DNA of 64,000 nucleotides from Vreelandella andesensis (lineage in GTDB: Bacteria > Pseudomonadota > Gammaproteobacteria > Pseudomonadales > Halomonadaceae): positions 1 to 64,000 of the forward strand of contig NZ_RZHG01000012.1 in the NCBI RefSeq assembly GCF_003989795.1, given 5' to 3'. Below are positions 29,908 to 39,606 of this stretch, piece after piece. The notes beneath the pieces were generated by a model that had not been told where the DNA came from, did no database searches, and saw nothing but the letters and a program-made list of their open reading frames with translations. Numbering within the stretch: the stretch's first letter is position 1; each line of letters begins with the position of its first letter. The position numbers and the translations under genes were made by a program.

Positions 29908-30169
29908 CTCGCGGCCCCCCACGTTCCAGAAAGCGTGCAAATCCAATCGCGGCTAAAAAGCCCATCAGAGCAATCACAATTGCCGCGTCGAGAAAACTCG
30001 CCACGCCCGATTGAATTGCATAAACACCCACCAGCCCTACCACGGTTGTGGAAAACAACTCAAGTGCTACAACGCGGTCGGGTAAGCTGGGGCCACGCAC
30101 GACGCGTACGAAGGTCAGTACAAGTGCAAGCCCCATGATTATCTGGCTGATCAGAATAACGGTATCCAT
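29900..30169 (-). CDS. mrpF: Mrp Na+/H+ antiporter subunit F
   Basis: 89 residues with three membrane helices and RVVRGPSLPDRVVALE, the conserved MnhF/PhaF block. It overlaps mrpG, and its start abuts the mrpE stop. It is a small membrane subunit needed for a working hetero-oligomeric antiporter. Confidence 0.93.
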   Translation of the reverse strand: MDTVILISQIIMGLALVLTFVRVVRGPSLPDRVVALELFSTTVVGLVGVYAIQSGVASFLDAAIVIALMGFLAAIGFARFLERGGPRDD

Positions 30170-30642
30170 TAACGAAATAGCTCCAATGCACGGTGTTCCA
30201 TCTCTTTTAAGTTATTTCGAAGCTCTTCTTCATCATCCAAAAACATGGCGTGGATGTAGAGCACTTTCCGATCGTCAGAGACATCAAGGCTTAACGTGCC
30301 CGGCGTAAGCGAGATTAAATTAGCCACCATGGTGATTTCCATCTCGGTTTGCGCAGAAAGGGGGAATGCAATAACACCGGGTTTCATATGCCAAGGAGGC
30401 GTCAGTATATCGAAGGCAACCCGAAGATTAGCCTGCACTAGCTCCTTAATAAAAAACCCAACAAATCCAATCATCCGCGGCACACGCGCTGGATAGCCTT
30501 TCAACGATTCGACTTGAGGCTCAATTAGTAGCAACGCTATGTAGCCGAAGATCATCCCCACCAGCAAATTAAGACCGGTAAAATCACCACTTAATAGCAC
30601 CCAGGCTAACCCGAGCAAAAGGTTCCAGATCGCACCCGTCAT
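30169..30642 (-). CDS. mrpE: Mrp Na+/H+ antiporter subunit E
   Basis: 157 residues. Two or three N-terminal membrane helices (LLLGLAWVLLSGDFTGLNLLVGMIFGY, in part), then a cytoplasmic domain with LISLTPGTLSLDVSDDRKVLYIHAM (in part), typical of MnhE. It overlaps the mrpD stop by four bases. Confidence 0.94.
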   Translation of the reverse strand: MTGAIWNLLLGLAWVLLSGDFTGLNLLVGMIFGYIALLLIEPQVESLKGYPARVPRMIGFVGFFIKELVQANLRVAFDILTPPWHMKPGVIAFPLSAQTEMEITMVANLISLTPGTLSLDVSDDRKVLYIHAMFLDDEEELRNNLKEMEHRALELFR

Positions 30643-32240
30643 GGAGAGTCCTCCGCATCGTCACCTATCCGTTCCGCCTGCAATTCAATCGGGTCAAGTA
30701 ACGCCGCTTCAGCGCTAGCAGACACACCCATTACAGCCTCAATGTAACCCGAGGGCGACATTAGCTGATCACCGACAACGATCATCACCTGCATAATAGG
30801 CTCGGCAAAAACACCGATTAATAACGACATCATGGCCAGTACAACGACCGGCGTATACATCATCCACAGGGTTGGTTTAAGTAATCGACCGTCATCACCA
30901 ACGGAGGTTTGTGATGCAGGAACGTTGTTGTCTTCTGGCAAGGCTTTCCAGAAGACTTCGTTCCAAATTTTTACCATGGAGTAAAGCGTCATAAACCCTA
31001 CCGCCAGTGCAAACCCTGTGACTACGTACGCCTCTGCTTCCAGGCCAGCACGAACCAGCACAAACTTGGCAAAGAAACCCGATAGTGGCGGGATGCCCGC
31101 CAGCGAAAATGCAGAAATAAAGAACGCCACGGCTAACCAGGGGCGCTCGCGATAAAGTCCGCCCATCTTTTTAAGCTGATAAGTGCCTTGCAGGTGATAA
31201 GTAATACCACTGATCAAAAACAGGTTCGTTTTAACAATAATGTTATGCACGATGGCGAACGCACCCCCAGCAATCGCCAGCGGTGTATAAAGCGCCAAGC
31301 CAAGAATCATGTAGCCAATCTGGCTCACAATGTGAAACGAGAGGATGCGGCGGAACTCATACTGAGCGGCGGCACCTAGCACACCAGTGACCATCGTCAG
31401 CACAGCGCCCCAAAGCATTATGTCCTGCAAATACCCCATCGTTTGATCGAAGATGAGGGTAAACACGCGGAACAACGAATACACGCCGACCTTTGTTAGC
31501 AAGCCAGCAAACAGCGCCGACACAGCGACTGGCGGTGTGTGATAGGAAGCTGGCAGCCAGAAAAAGAGCGGAAAGGCGGCAGCTTTAATACCAAACGCCA
31601 CCATAAACATAACGGCAAGCACTTCGACCATGCCGCTATGCTCGGCCTCATCCATACGCAAAGCAATGTCGGCCATGTTTAGCGTGCCTACCGTTCCATA
31701 GAGCAGCCCCACGGCTGACAAAAAAATGACCGATGCAAGCAGGTTCAACGTGACATATTTGATAGCGCCTTCCATCTGAGCTCGCTCACCGCCCAAAATC
31801 AACAGCGCAAACGACGCCACCAGCATAACTTCAAACCAAACATACAGGTTGAAAATATCGCCAGTTAAAAAGGCACCAGCTACCCCCGCTAACAGCAAAT
31901 GCATCAGCGGGTAATAGCCAAATTTTTCATGCCCCCGCCCTGTGGTAGCCAGCGAATAAACGCCCATTGCCAAACCAATGATCCCCGTCATCAAAATCAT
32001 GACGGCACTCAACATATCGGCAATAAGTGTAATTCCAAACGGAGCCGCCCAGCTGCCCATCTGCATGGTGATGTAACCGTCAGTTAACACAGCTACAAAC
32101 AGCCATACACTCACAAGCAGCAGCGCGACGTTACCCGCTACGGCAATAAAGCGTTGAACAGGGCGAGAACGCCAAAAAAGTAATGAAAGCGCACCAGAAA
32201 GTAGTGGCAAAAGGACGGGCAATGCAACTTCAGGCCTCAC
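30639..32240 (-). CDS. mrpD: Mrp Na+/H+ antiporter subunit D
   Basis: 533 residues with about fourteen membrane helices, related to the proton-pumping NuoN/NuoM subunits of complex I. The core segment includes [16 protein letters not shown] and [30 protein letters not shown] (in part), with the channel lysines and glutamate of the family. The C-terminus is hydrophilic and acidic. It overlaps mrpC and mrpE by four bases each. Confidence 0.95.
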   Translation of the reverse strand: MRPEVALPVLLPLLSGALSLLFWRSRPVQRFIAVAGNVALLLVSVWLFVAVLTDGYITMQMGSWAAPFGITLIADMLSAVMILMTGIIGLAMGVYSLATTGRGHEKFGYYPLMHLLLAGVAGAFLTGDIFNLYVWFEVMLVASFALLILGGERAQMEGAIKYVTLNLLASVIFLSAVGLLYGTVGTLNMADIALRMDEAEHSGMVEVLAVMFMVAFGIKAAAFPLFFWLPASYHTPPVAVSALFAGLLTKVGVYSLFRVFTLIFDQTMGYLQDIMLWGAVLTMVTGVLGAAAQYEFRRILSFHIVSQIGYMILGLALYTPLAIAGGAFAIVHNIIVKTNLFLISGITYHLQGTYQLKKMGGLYRERPWLAVAFFISAFSLAGIPPLSGFFAKFVLVRAGLEAEAYVVTGFALAVGFMTLYSMVKIWNEVFWKALPEDNNVPASQTSVGDDGRLLKPTLWMMYTPVVVLAMMSLLIGVFAEPIMQVMIVVGDQLMSPSGYIEAVMGVSASAEAALLDPIELQAERIGDDAEDSP

Positions 32241-32584
32241 GTATCAGTATCCTTCATTTTGTCCAAGTCATCTGCCTTTACAATTTCGTAGGCACGGCGA
32301 ATTAACACGACAGCGAATGCCAGCACTCCAAAGGCAATGACAATCGCGGTCAACACAACGGCTTGGGGCAAGGGGTCTGCTACGTCACCTAATGGCTGGA
32401 GCATCCCTTCCGGTATTAACGGAGGCGCTCCGCGCGTCATGCCTGCCGTAGTAAAAATCAGCAAGTTGGCAGCATTCGTCAGTAACAAGAGACCAATCAC
32501 TAATTTCACAATAGAACGACGTAACATCATAAAGACAGCGGCGGCGTAGAGTAGCCCAATCGCTAGTGCCATTAGCGGTTCCAT
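32237..32584 (-). CDS. mrpC: Mrp Na+/H+ antiporter subunit C
   Basis: 115 residues with three membrane helices, a NuoK homologue. [21 protein letters not shown] and [21 protein letters not shown] are the MnhC signatures. It overlaps mrpD by ATGA and starts 19 bp after mrpB. Confidence 0.94.
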   Translation of the reverse strand: MEPLMALAIGLLYAAAVFMMLRRSIVKLVIGLLLLTNAANLLIFTTAGMTRGAPPLIPEGMLQPLGDVADPLPQAVVLTAIVIAFGVLAFAVVLIRRAYEIVKADDLDKMKDTDT

Positions 32585-32602
32585 ATCGGACCTCCTGATG
32601 CA

Positions 32603-33034
32603 TTAGGGTTCATCTTTATCCACCTCCATCAGCGCCATCACCATCCCCATCACTGAACCAAGGACGGCAAAGTACACCCCTATATCAAAAATGAGCGGTG
32701 TAGACGCTTTAAAATCAATGACCGGGATAGTCCACCACTGAGCAGTTAAAAATGGCTGCCCCATAAACCAGGCAGGAACCACTGAAATCATGCCTAATAA
32801 CAGCCCAACCCCAATTAAGTCGCGGGGATCAACCATCCGAAGCACGTCCTTGGTAGAACTTACCCCAAAGGCAAACAGGTAAAGCGTGAAGGCACCCGCC
32901 GCCACTAGCCCGGCAATAAATCCACCTCCCGGTTCATCGTGGCCACGCAGTAATAAGAAAATTGAAAACATCAGCTGCAACGGCATCAAAAACCGTGCCG
33001 CCGTATTGAGAATAATGGTGCCTGATTTAACCAT
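32603..33034 (-). CDS. mrpB: Mrp Na+/H+ antiporter subunit B
   Basis: 143 residues from ATG at 33034, which overlaps the mrpA stop by 8 bp; longer starts inside mrpA are unlikely. Four membrane helices with LLRGHDEPGGGFIAGLVAAGAF, the MnhB motif. A separate A and B is the Bacillus-like arrangement, not the fused AB of some proteobacteria. Confidence 0.93.
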   Translation of the reverse strand: MVKSGTIILNTAARFLMPLQLMFSIFLLLRGHDEPGGGFIAGLVAAGAFTLYLFAFGVSSTKDVLRMVDPRDLIGVGLLLGMISVVPAWFMGQPFLTAQWWTIPVIDFKASTPLIFDIGVYFAVLGSVMGMVMALMEVDKDEP

Positions 33035-35375
33035 CGTAGGGCTCCTTAACACTGGCTTTCCCGCTTTCTTCCGCTTTACTTTCATCTGTATTGTGGCGCA
33101 GCTTAAGCATGGCGATAACCCCAATGGCAGCAAGAGCAAGCACAAACATTTCGCCCAATGTGTCAAGGGCGCGGTAGTCCACCAAAATGACATTCACAAT
33201 ATTGCGCCCGTAAGCCAGAGGGGCACTATTTTCAACCATATAGGCTGAAATCGGCTCAAACTGGTCGATACTCCAAGCGGTCATAATCAGTAGGAAAATC
33301 AGGATTCCCATGGTTGCCGCCACTGCGCCATCACGAATACGTTCAAGACTGGTAGAAAGATTAGAAAAGCGCGGCAACCGGAAAAGCACCAAAACCAACA
33401 AAATAACCGTTAGCGTTTCAACTAGCAGCTGAGTAATACCCAAGTCAGGAGCACTGAAGAGAATGAAAATAAGCGCAATCGAGAAACCCATAATCCCAAC
33501 CGATACCACTGCGCCAAGACGTGAACGAGAAATGGTAGCAAACAAAGCCCCCATCACCATGGTGCCAACGACAATTACCTCATGGAATCGCACATCAAGT
33601 GTCAGCGCTAGTTGAGGTGCATGGCGCACTAGTATTGAGTTACCAATCAAGGCGATCAGCACCACTAACATGACGAGAATATAGTTGCGCATATAACCGT
33701 TCTGCAGCAGGCGTGTTTGCCATTCAGAAAATCGCACTATGCCATTCATTAAGCCTTCGTAACCCGCTTCCGGGCCATGTCGCATCACTGGCGCCAGCAT
33801 CGCTAACTTACTGCGCGCACCATCCCAGCGCTTAAACAGTAAAAAGCCCAGGCCGACACTGACAATCGACATAATTAGCGCCATGTTAATGCCATACCAA
33901 AGCGATAGTGATACCGGTAGCGGCTCACCTGCTACTGCGGTCGCGGCTGATGTCAGCAGGGCATCGGCACCTAACATGGCGGGTGCCAGCCCTAACACAA
34001 GCGAACCAAACGCTAATATACCAGGCCCAATCAGCATGCTAAGTGGCGCTTCATGGGGAGTTTTTGGCGTTTCAAGTTGGCGACCATAAAAAGGCCGTAA
34101 TGCGATAATGGCAGCCACTCCAATGGTCAAAATAGCCGCCAAAAAAGCAAACACTACTAGCAACAGTTTGAAGCGCTCTGCCCCTAGTGCGGCCTCCAGC
34201 ATTAGCTCTTTAGCAATGAAACCAAATAAAGGCGGCATGCCTGCTAACGACAGTGCTGCCACACAGGCAATCACTGCCGTGATTGGCATGGCAGACTTTA
34301 ACCCACCCATTGCGGTAACGTCTTTGGTGCCTGTCTCATGGTCTAAAATGCCGGCGACCATAAACAACGCCCCTTTATACATAGAATGGGCAAGCAGGAA
34401 AGTAACAAATGCCGTCATGGCGTACTCAGAGCCAATACCCAACAGCATGGTTAACGTGCCAAGTGCCATAATAGTGGAATAAGCCAGCAGCTTTTTAATA
34501 TTGGTGTGATGGATCGCTAAAAAGGCACCCGTCAACATTGTGATCGCACCAATGACCGACAGTATTCCAACCCATAGCGCTGTACCACCCAGTTCAGGTT
34601 GTAAGCGAGCCAGTAAATAAATACCCGCTTTCACCATGGTGGCAGAGTGAAGGTAGGCCGATACCGGCGTCGGTGCTGCCATGGCGTTGGGCAACCAAAA
34701 ATGAAAAGGGAACTGGGCTGATTTTGTGAAGGCTCCTAACAGCAAGCAAATCAGCATGGGGGTATAAAGCGAATGTTCGCGGAGATCGCTTTCCATTTGG
34801 CCTATTTCATAAAGCGACCAGCTACCACTTGCTACCCCTAACAGCACTAGGCCTGCCATCAGCGCTAAACCGCCGGCAACCGTGACAAACAAACCCTGAC
34901 GGGCAGATTTTCTTGCCTCAATATCGGTATGGTTAAAGCCAATCAACAAATAAGACGTGATGCTGGTTAATTCCCAAAACACGAAAAGCGTTAGCAATCC
35001 GTCAGCGAGCACCAGCCCCAACATAGAGGCCATAAACGCAAGCAGCGCCAAATGAAAGCGCGCGATATCCGTGTGGCCTTTAAGATAACCACCGGCATAG
35101 ATCAACACGAAAGTACCGATGACGGTAATTAGCAACCCAAATAGCAGTGATAGCCCATCAAGTAGAAAGCTGAGGCTGATGCCTAATGAGGGTACCCAAG
35201 ACCACTCCAATAGTTGTGGCCCTTCATTTATAACGACCGGAGCCTGACTTAACAGCCAAGCAGCCATCAAAGCAGGAAACAGTGCCAGCACTAGACTTGT
35301 GCGTTCTCCAAACCAACGGTTGAGCAAAGGCGATGACACTGCCAATACAAAGCCCATTATCAAAGCGAATTGCAT
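33027..35375 (-). CDS. mrpA: Mrp Na+/H+ antiporter subunit A
   Basis: 782 residues, about twenty membrane helices. The NuoL-like part contains LFVFWELTSITSYLLIGFNHT, FPFHFWLPNAMAAPTPVSAYLHSATMVKAG (in part) and HSMYKGALFMVAGILDHETGT; the C-terminal part is MnhA-specific (DLGITQLLVETLTVILLVLVLF, in part, and DYRALDTLGEMFVLALAAIGV). It is the first gene of mrpABCDEFG, which exports Na+ in exchange for H+ and supports growth in salt and at alkaline pH. Confidence 0.96.
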   Translation of the reverse strand: MQFALIMGFVLAVSSPLLNRWFGERTSLVLALFPALMAAWLLSQAPVVINEGPQLLEWSWVPSLGISLSFLLDGLSLLFGLLITVIGTFVLIYAGGYLKGHTDIARFHLALLAFMASMLGLVLADGLLTLFVFWELTSITSYLLIGFNHTDIEARKSARQGLFVTVAGGLALMAGLVLLGVASGSWSLYEIGQMESDLREHSLYTPMLICLLLGAFTKSAQFPFHFWLPNAMAAPTPVSAYLHSATMVKAGIYLLARLQPELGGTALWVGILSVIGAITMLTGAFLAIHHTNIKKLLAYSTIMALGTLTMLLGIGSEYAMTAFVTFLLAHSMYKGALFMVAGILDHETGTKDVTAMGGLKSAMPITAVIACVAALSLAGMPPLFGFIAKELMLEAALGAERFKLLLVVFAFLAAILTIGVAAIIALRPFYGRQLETPKTPHEAPLSMLIGPGILAFGSLVLGLAPAMLGADALLTSAATAVAGEPLPVSLSLWYGINMALIMSIVSVGLGFLLFKRWDGARSKLAMLAPVMRHGPEAGYEGLMNGIVRFSEWQTRLLQNGYMRNYILVMLVVLIALIGNSILVRHAPQLALTLDVRFHEVIVVGTMVMGALFATISRSRLGAVVSVGIMGFSIALIFILFSAPDLGITQLLVETLTVILLVLVLFRLPRFSNLSTSLERIRDGAVAATMGILIFLLIMTAWSIDQFEPISAYMVENSAPLAYGRNIVNVILVDYRALDTLGEMFVLALAAIGVIAMLKLRHNTDESKAEESGKASVKEPYDG

Positions 35376-35520
35376 CCGGTGGTTTCTCCCTATAAAAACG
35401 TTTCAGTTAACCCTAGGGCAGCAGGACAAAAAGGCCCTAAGCGTTGAATAAATGTGATTTTTAATAGACAGACCTTATACCAAGGTTGATGAGATTTCTA
35501 GAAATCTAGCTCCCATAAAA

Positions 35521-35551
35521 AAGCCGCCTTAGCTGAACACCTTGGCGGCTT
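35521..35551 (-). terminator. Terminator of hemH
   Basis: AAGCCGCC (35521-35528) pairs with GGCGGCTT (35544-35551); on the minus strand the stem is followed by a run of T. It lies 17 bp after the hemH stop. Confidence 0.88.
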
Positions 35552-35567
35552 ATGACAAAACGCATAG

Positions 35568-36647
35568 TTAAGAAACGGAAAGCCAGCCAGAGAGCTCGTT
35601 GTTAATAACTGCTAGTAAGGCATCGATGTGATCATCGCGATCATTCAAACAGGGAATATAACTAAACGTCTCTCCTCCTGCTTCCATAAAACTATCGTGA
35701 ATTTCTTCTTTGATTTCCTCCAGTGTTTCAACACAGTCGGAAGAAAAAGCCGGCGACATAATTGCAATGTGTTTGTGCCCCTGCTTGGCAAGTTCAGCCA
35801 CATGGTCGACGGTTTGTGGGCCTACCCACTTCTCAGGACCAAACTGTGATTGGAAGGCGGTATCCACCTCATCTTTACTCAGCCCCAGTTTTTCACGCAT
35901 CAAGCGAGTCGTTTTCTGGCACTGACAATGATAGGGGTCGCCTTCTAACAGGTAACGCTCCGGCACTCCGTGGTAGCTAGCAACAAGTTTAGTCGGGCGG
36001 GTTTCAAAGCTGCCGTAAGCTTCTTGCACTGAATTTGCTAGCGCTTGGATATAGGCGGGGTGCTCAAAATAAGCGGGCACTGTACGAATATAAGGCTGCC
36101 ACTTCATCTTCATTAACGTACGAAATGCCTGATCATTTGCCGTCGCAGTCGTAGGCGAGCCGTACTGAGGATAAAGCGGGAAGAAAACAATCCGTTCACA
36201 GCCCTTCTCTTTCAAGCCATTGAGGACGCTTTCAGTCGATGGATTGCCATAGCGCATACAGAAATCAACTTCGACATTATCGCCATATAACGCCTTCAAA
36301 CGCGCGGTCATTTTTTCTGTTTGGGCACGTGTTGTCGTCAGCAGCGGGCTTTCGTTCTTTTCATTATTCCAAATGCTTTTATAGGCTTTTCCAGATGAAA
36401 AGGGCCGTTTAGTCAAAATAATCAGTTGTAAGAGCGGCTGCCACTTCCAGTTGGCGTAATCAACAACACGCTTATCAGACAAAAACTCGCTAAGGTAGCG
36501 CCGCATAGACCAATAATCCGTTGCATCCGGGGTGCCCAAGTTGGCCAACACCACGCCCACCTTTGCAGGGGGAACGGCGGGGTGATCACTTGGTGCATGG
36601 GCCAAACGCCCTTCGCCCGGCTGATCTTTCACAACATTATCGGCCAT
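35568..36647 (-). CDS. hemH: Ferrochelatase
   Basis: 359 residues. GVVLANLGTPDATDYWSMRRYLSEFLSDKRV (in part), FPLYPQYGSPTTATANDQ and SYHGVPERYLLEGDPYHCQC with the catalytic His, then PAFSSDCVETLEEI, cover the whole family pattern. It inserts Fe2+ into protoporphyrin IX, the last step of heme synthesis. An AAGGAG site precedes ATG at 36647. It diverges from the photolyase gene across a 143-bp region with an 8-bp tandem repeat in its own leader. Confidence 0.96.
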   Translation of the reverse strand: MADNVVKDQPGEGRLAHAPSDHPAVPPAKVGVVLANLGTPDATDYWSMRRYLSEFLSDKRVVDYANWKWQPLLQLIILTKRPFSSGKAYKSIWNNEKNESPLLTTTRAQTEKMTARLKALYGDNVEVDFCMRYGNPSTESVLNGLKEKGCERIVFFPLYPQYGSPTTATANDQAFRTLMKMKWQPYIRTVPAYFEHPAYIQALANSVQEAYGSFETRPTKLVASYHGVPERYLLEGDPYHCQCQKTTRLMREKLGLSKDEVDTAFQSQFGPEKWVGPQTVDHVAELAKQGHKHIAIMSPAFSSDCVETLEEIKEEIHDSFMEAGGETFSYIPCLNDRDDHIDALLAVINNELSGWLSVS

Positions 36648-36662
36648 GTCGTTAACTCCTTA

Positions 36663-36702
36663 AATATTTAGATACTTAGATACTTAGATACTTAGATACT
36701 TA
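36663..36702. repeat. 8-bp tandem repeat in the hemH leader
   Basis: Four perfect copies of GATACTTA (36671-36702) preceded by a variant copy AATATTTA (36663-36670). The array ends just upstream of the hemH ribosome-binding site, in the hemH-photolyase intergenic region. Confidence 0.95.
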
Positions 36703-36749
36703 AAATAATCGTAAAATTCTACCACTTTTCGGCAAAGCCGCGGCATAAA

Positions 36750-36777
36750 GTTATACTATCAATATTATTTGTATAAC
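36750..36777. promoter_or_regulatory. Candidate LitR-type operator of the photolyase operon
   Basis: TATACT (36752-36757), twelve bases, then TGTATA (36770-36775): 10 of 12 matches to the reported T(G/A)TACA-N12-TGTACA with exact spacing. The same stretch is a perfect inverted repeat, GTTATAC (36750-36756) and GTATAAC (36771-36777). It lies 14 bp upstream of the photolyase start codon. Confidence 0.55.
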
Positions 36778-36790
36778 TGCAGGCCAACTC

Positions 36791-38371
36791 ATGTCTATGC
36801 CTTTACTGCTCGTTCTTGGTGACCAACTATCACTTTCATTGGCAACCCTACGCGACGCACCAACGGGTGCGGTAGTCGCCCTTTGCGAGGTTGCCGAAGA
36901 AGCACGCTATGTGCCTCACCATATACATAAGGTCGGCTTATTTATGGCCGCCATGCGACATTTTGCCCAGGCGCTGCGCGATAAAGGCTACAAAGTTCAC
37001 TACAGCCGTATTGATGACGCTGATAATACTCAATCTCTGGTAACAGAAGCCGAACGAATTGCTGCCCAATACGGCTGCAATGAAGTGCGCGTGGCAAGGC
37101 CTGGTGAATGGCGACTCTGGGAGGCGATGCAGCAGCGCCAAAAGGCTGCCTTGCCCTGGCGAATGATAGAAGACGACCGTTTTTTCACTTCACCGGATGA
37201 CTTTGCCAACTGGGCTAAAGGACGTAAACAGCTTCGCTTAGAGTATTTCTATCGGGAACAGCGCAAGCGGACGGGGCTACTAATGGAAGGCGATGCACCC
37301 GCTGGCGGAAAATGGAACTTTGATCACGACAACCGTGAACCGATTGAGGCCACGCTCAACTTTCCATCACTTCCTACCCACCATCAAGATGCCGTTACCC
37401 AGGAAGCGCTCAATGATGCCAAGCGCCATTTTAGCGAGCATATGGGCTCCTTGGATAACTTCAATCTACCCGTCACCCGCAAACAAGCGCTAGTGGATTT
37501 AAACCACTTTCTTGATCAGGGGCTGGCGGACTTTGGCCGCTATCAAGATGCGATTAGTGATACAGAGCCGTTTCTTTATCACTCCAGGCTATCGGCAGCG
37601 CTCAATATCGGCTTATTAACCCCTCAAGAAGTTTGTGAAGCCGCTGAGCAACAGTATCTTGCAGGCCATGCGCCCATCAATGCTGTTGAAGGGTTTATTC
37701 GTCAAATACTCGGTTGGCGAGAGTATGTTCGCGGGCTTTATTGGACACAAATGCCAGGCTACAAGCGTGAGAATCGGCTCGGCTTTGAGCGTGAGCTGCC
37801 GGCATTTTATTGGGATGGCAATACCGATATGCGCTGCTTACAGCGGGCTATCCAAATGACCATCGATAATAGCTACGCCCATCATATTCAGCGATTGATG
37901 GTAACCGGCAATTTTGCCCTCCTCTGCGGTGTTAAACCAGAGGCCCTCTGCGATTGGTACTTGGCAGTGTATGCCGATGCCTGCGAATGGGTAGAGCTGC
38001 CGAATACGTTAGGTATGGTGCTGCATGCTGATGGCGGCCTTATGGGCTCCAAACCTTACTGCGCTTCCGGCAAGTATATCGACAAAATGTCTGACCATTG
38101 CCAGCACTGCCGCTACTCCCCAAAGCAAGTGACAGGCCCGAAGGCGTGTCCATTTAATAGCCTTTACTGGCATTTTCTGGAGACCAACGCTGAACAGCTA
38201 AACCGCAACCCGCGCATGAAGCTAATTTATGGGTCACTCTCACGTATGAAAGATGAAAAGCGTGATGCCATGCGTCAGCAGGCGGAACAGTTTCTGGCGT
38301 CCCTACCTACCATCCAAGGCTACGGCCAACCCCTTCACACGCAAGGCTATCTCCCAAAGGATACTCAATGA
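36791..38371 (+). CDS. FeS-type photolyase/cryptochrome (PhrB-like, (6-4) class)
   Basis: 526 residues, COG3046-type. The N-terminus PLLLVLGDQLSLSLATLR and C-terminal FAD domain (NAVEGFIRQILGWREYVRGLYW in part, FYWDGNTDMRCLQRAI, YAHHIQRLMVTGNF) fit the prokaryotic FeS-BCP clade. Cys at about 377 and the CQHC...ACPF group at about 436-452 are placed like the four ligands of the [4Fe-4S] cluster in Agrobacterium PhrB. Members repair (6-4) photoproducts. The stop overlaps the DCC-family gene (ATGA), forming a two-gene operon. Confidence 0.93.
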   Translation: MSMPLLLVLGDQLSLSLATLRDAPTGAVVALCEVAEEARYVPHHIHKVGLFMAAMRHFAQALRDKGYKVHYSRIDDADNTQSLVTEAERIAAQYGCNEVRVARPGEWRLWEAMQQRQKAALPWRMIEDDRFFTSPDDFANWAKGRKQLRLEYFYREQRKRTGLLMEGDAPAGGKWNFDHDNREPIEATLNFPSLPTHHQDAVTQEALNDAKRHFSEHMGSLDNFNLPVTRKQALVDLNHFLDQGLADFGRYQDAISDTEPFLYHSRLSAALNIGLLTPQEVCEAAEQQYLAGHAPINAVEGFIRQILGWREYVRGLYWTQMPGYKRENRLGFERELPAFYWDGNTDMRCLQRAIQMTIDNSYAHHIQRLMVTGNFALLCGVKPEALCDWYLAVYADACEWVELPNTLGMVLHADGGLMGSKPYCASGKYIDKMSDHCQHCRYSPKQVTGPKACPFNSLYWHFLETNAEQLNRNPRMKLIYGSLSRMKDEKRDAMRQQAEQFLASLPTIQGYGQPLHTQGYLPKDTQ

Positions 38372-38766
38372 GCCGCTTCTCTACACTTCAGGCAACATCA
38401 CCTGTCACGCTATACCATGATGGCCATTGCCCTTTTTGCCGCGTGGAAGTCGCGTGGCTTGCAAAGCACCGACATCAACAACGCGTCGCCCTGGTAGACA
38501 TTCAGAGTAGTGATTTCAATGCAGCCGAGGTAGGACGTAGATTTGACGACATGATGGGGCTGCTGCATGTCAAAGACAGCCAGGGAAATTGGTATATCGG
38601 CATGGACGCTAGCCGGGCCCTCTATGCGGTACTGGGCTACCGGTGGTTAGTGTGGCTTTCTTGCTTACCTGGCCTGCGAGGAATAATGGACGCAGGCTAT
38701 CGTTTTTTTGCCCGTCGCCGGGTGCGGCTGGGCCAGTGGTGGGAAAAACGTCAAGCTAACAAGTAA
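38368..38766 (+). CDS. DCC-family (DUF393) thiol-disulfide oxidoreductase-like protein
   Basis: 132 residues. LYHDGHCPFCRVEVAWL near residues 13-29 is the DUF393 signature with a CxxC; SQGNWYIGMDASRALYAVLGYRWLVWL (in part) follows. The family is thioredoxin-like and often sits beside photolyase genes. It overlaps the photolyase stop by 4 bp. The substrate is unknown. Confidence 0.9.
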   Translation: MSRFSTLQATSPVTLYHDGHCPFCRVEVAWLAKHRHQQRVALVDIQSSDFNAAEVGRRFDDMMGLLHVKDSQGNWYIGMDASRALYAVLGYRWLVWLSCLPGLRGIMDAGYRFFARRRVRLGQWWEKRQANK

Positions 38767-38797
38767 AGGCGCCAACTGAAATCAAAGCGTAGGGGTA

Positions 38798-39100
38798 TTA
38801 AAACACTAGCGGCATACGCGACGTTAACGGTGAGCTATAGTGCGCATCACGACCGATCACTTCGTCTTGGGGTACGTGCTGCACCAAGTAAGCACGGTGA
38901 ATACCGGCACGTTTTAGCTCAAGATAAACATCATCTAGTGAGCGAAACAACATTGGCTTGCCGCGCTGGGTCAGCATATGTCGCTCGCCCTCAACGTCTT
39001 CGAGCTCGACTTGGTAAAATCGGCTACCCGAATGCGTGATAACGCGTATTTCAAAATTATCGTGGCCGGCAACGAATTGCTTTAGTTCTTTTAATTCCAT
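38798..39100 (-). CDS. DUF6482-like small protein
   Basis: 100 residues, no membrane segment or signal peptide. The layout resembles the DUF6482 family of Pseudomonas and Halomonas: an N-terminal ELKELKQF helix, then two short strands and RSLDDVYLELKRAGIHRAYLVQ. The function is unknown. It lies on its own, convergent with the photolyase operon. Confidence 0.6.
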   Translation of the reverse strand: MELKELKQFVAGHDNFEIRVITHSGSRFYQVELEDVEGERHMLTQRGKPMLFRSLDDVYLELKRAGIHRAYLVQHVPQDEVIGRDAHYSSPLTSRMPLVF

Positions 39101-39246
39101 GGTTCCCTCCTATGATTGTTGATTGTCATGGGGCACAGCATGACGATACCCCATGACAATTTTATTAACTTGTCACTTACAGATTGTGACGGCAACATCA
39201 CAAAAGAGTTCCTGACCAAAACGTCAACTTATTCGTCTTCGTCGAA

Positions 39247-39540
39247 TTATTGATACTCGGAGGGGTCAATTGCTTTTCCTAACGAATTACGGTCGATCCA
39301 GTTACCGCCTTTCGTTTCCTTGTAACGGAAAACCACTTTATCACCCACCGTTACCGGCACTTCTGAATCCTCAGTTTGGTAGCTATATTTTTCCCCTTCA
39401 ACTACCAGGAAGTAACGGTAGAGGTCCGGCATTCCCAACCACTCTTTGAATGGCCCTTCCCGCTCTAGCGACTGCAGCTCCCCACGGCCTTCCAACTTAG
39501 GAAGACGCTTTCGGTTACCACGTCTAAAACCACCTGCCAT
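39247..39540 (-). CDS. Hypothetical small basic protein
   Basis: 97 residues from ATG at 39540 with GGAG upstream. A basic start (MAGGFRRGNRKRLPK) is followed by a beta-rich region (YRYFLVVEGEKYSYQTEDSEVP, in part; GDKVVFRYKET). It is not recognised. It is 66 bp downstream of dnaB on the same strand. It may be lineage specific. Confidence 0.65.
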   Translation of the reverse strand: MAGGFRRGNRKRLPKLEGRGELQSLEREGPFKEWLGMPDLYRYFLVVEGEKYSYQTEDSEVPVTVGDKVVFRYKETKGGNWIDRNSLGKAIDPSEYQ

Positions 39541-39606
39541 TTGCCACTCCTGTCTATCTGTTTCATCGGGGAGGAGCATTATACGTTCTCCCCCCTAACG
39601 CTCAAG

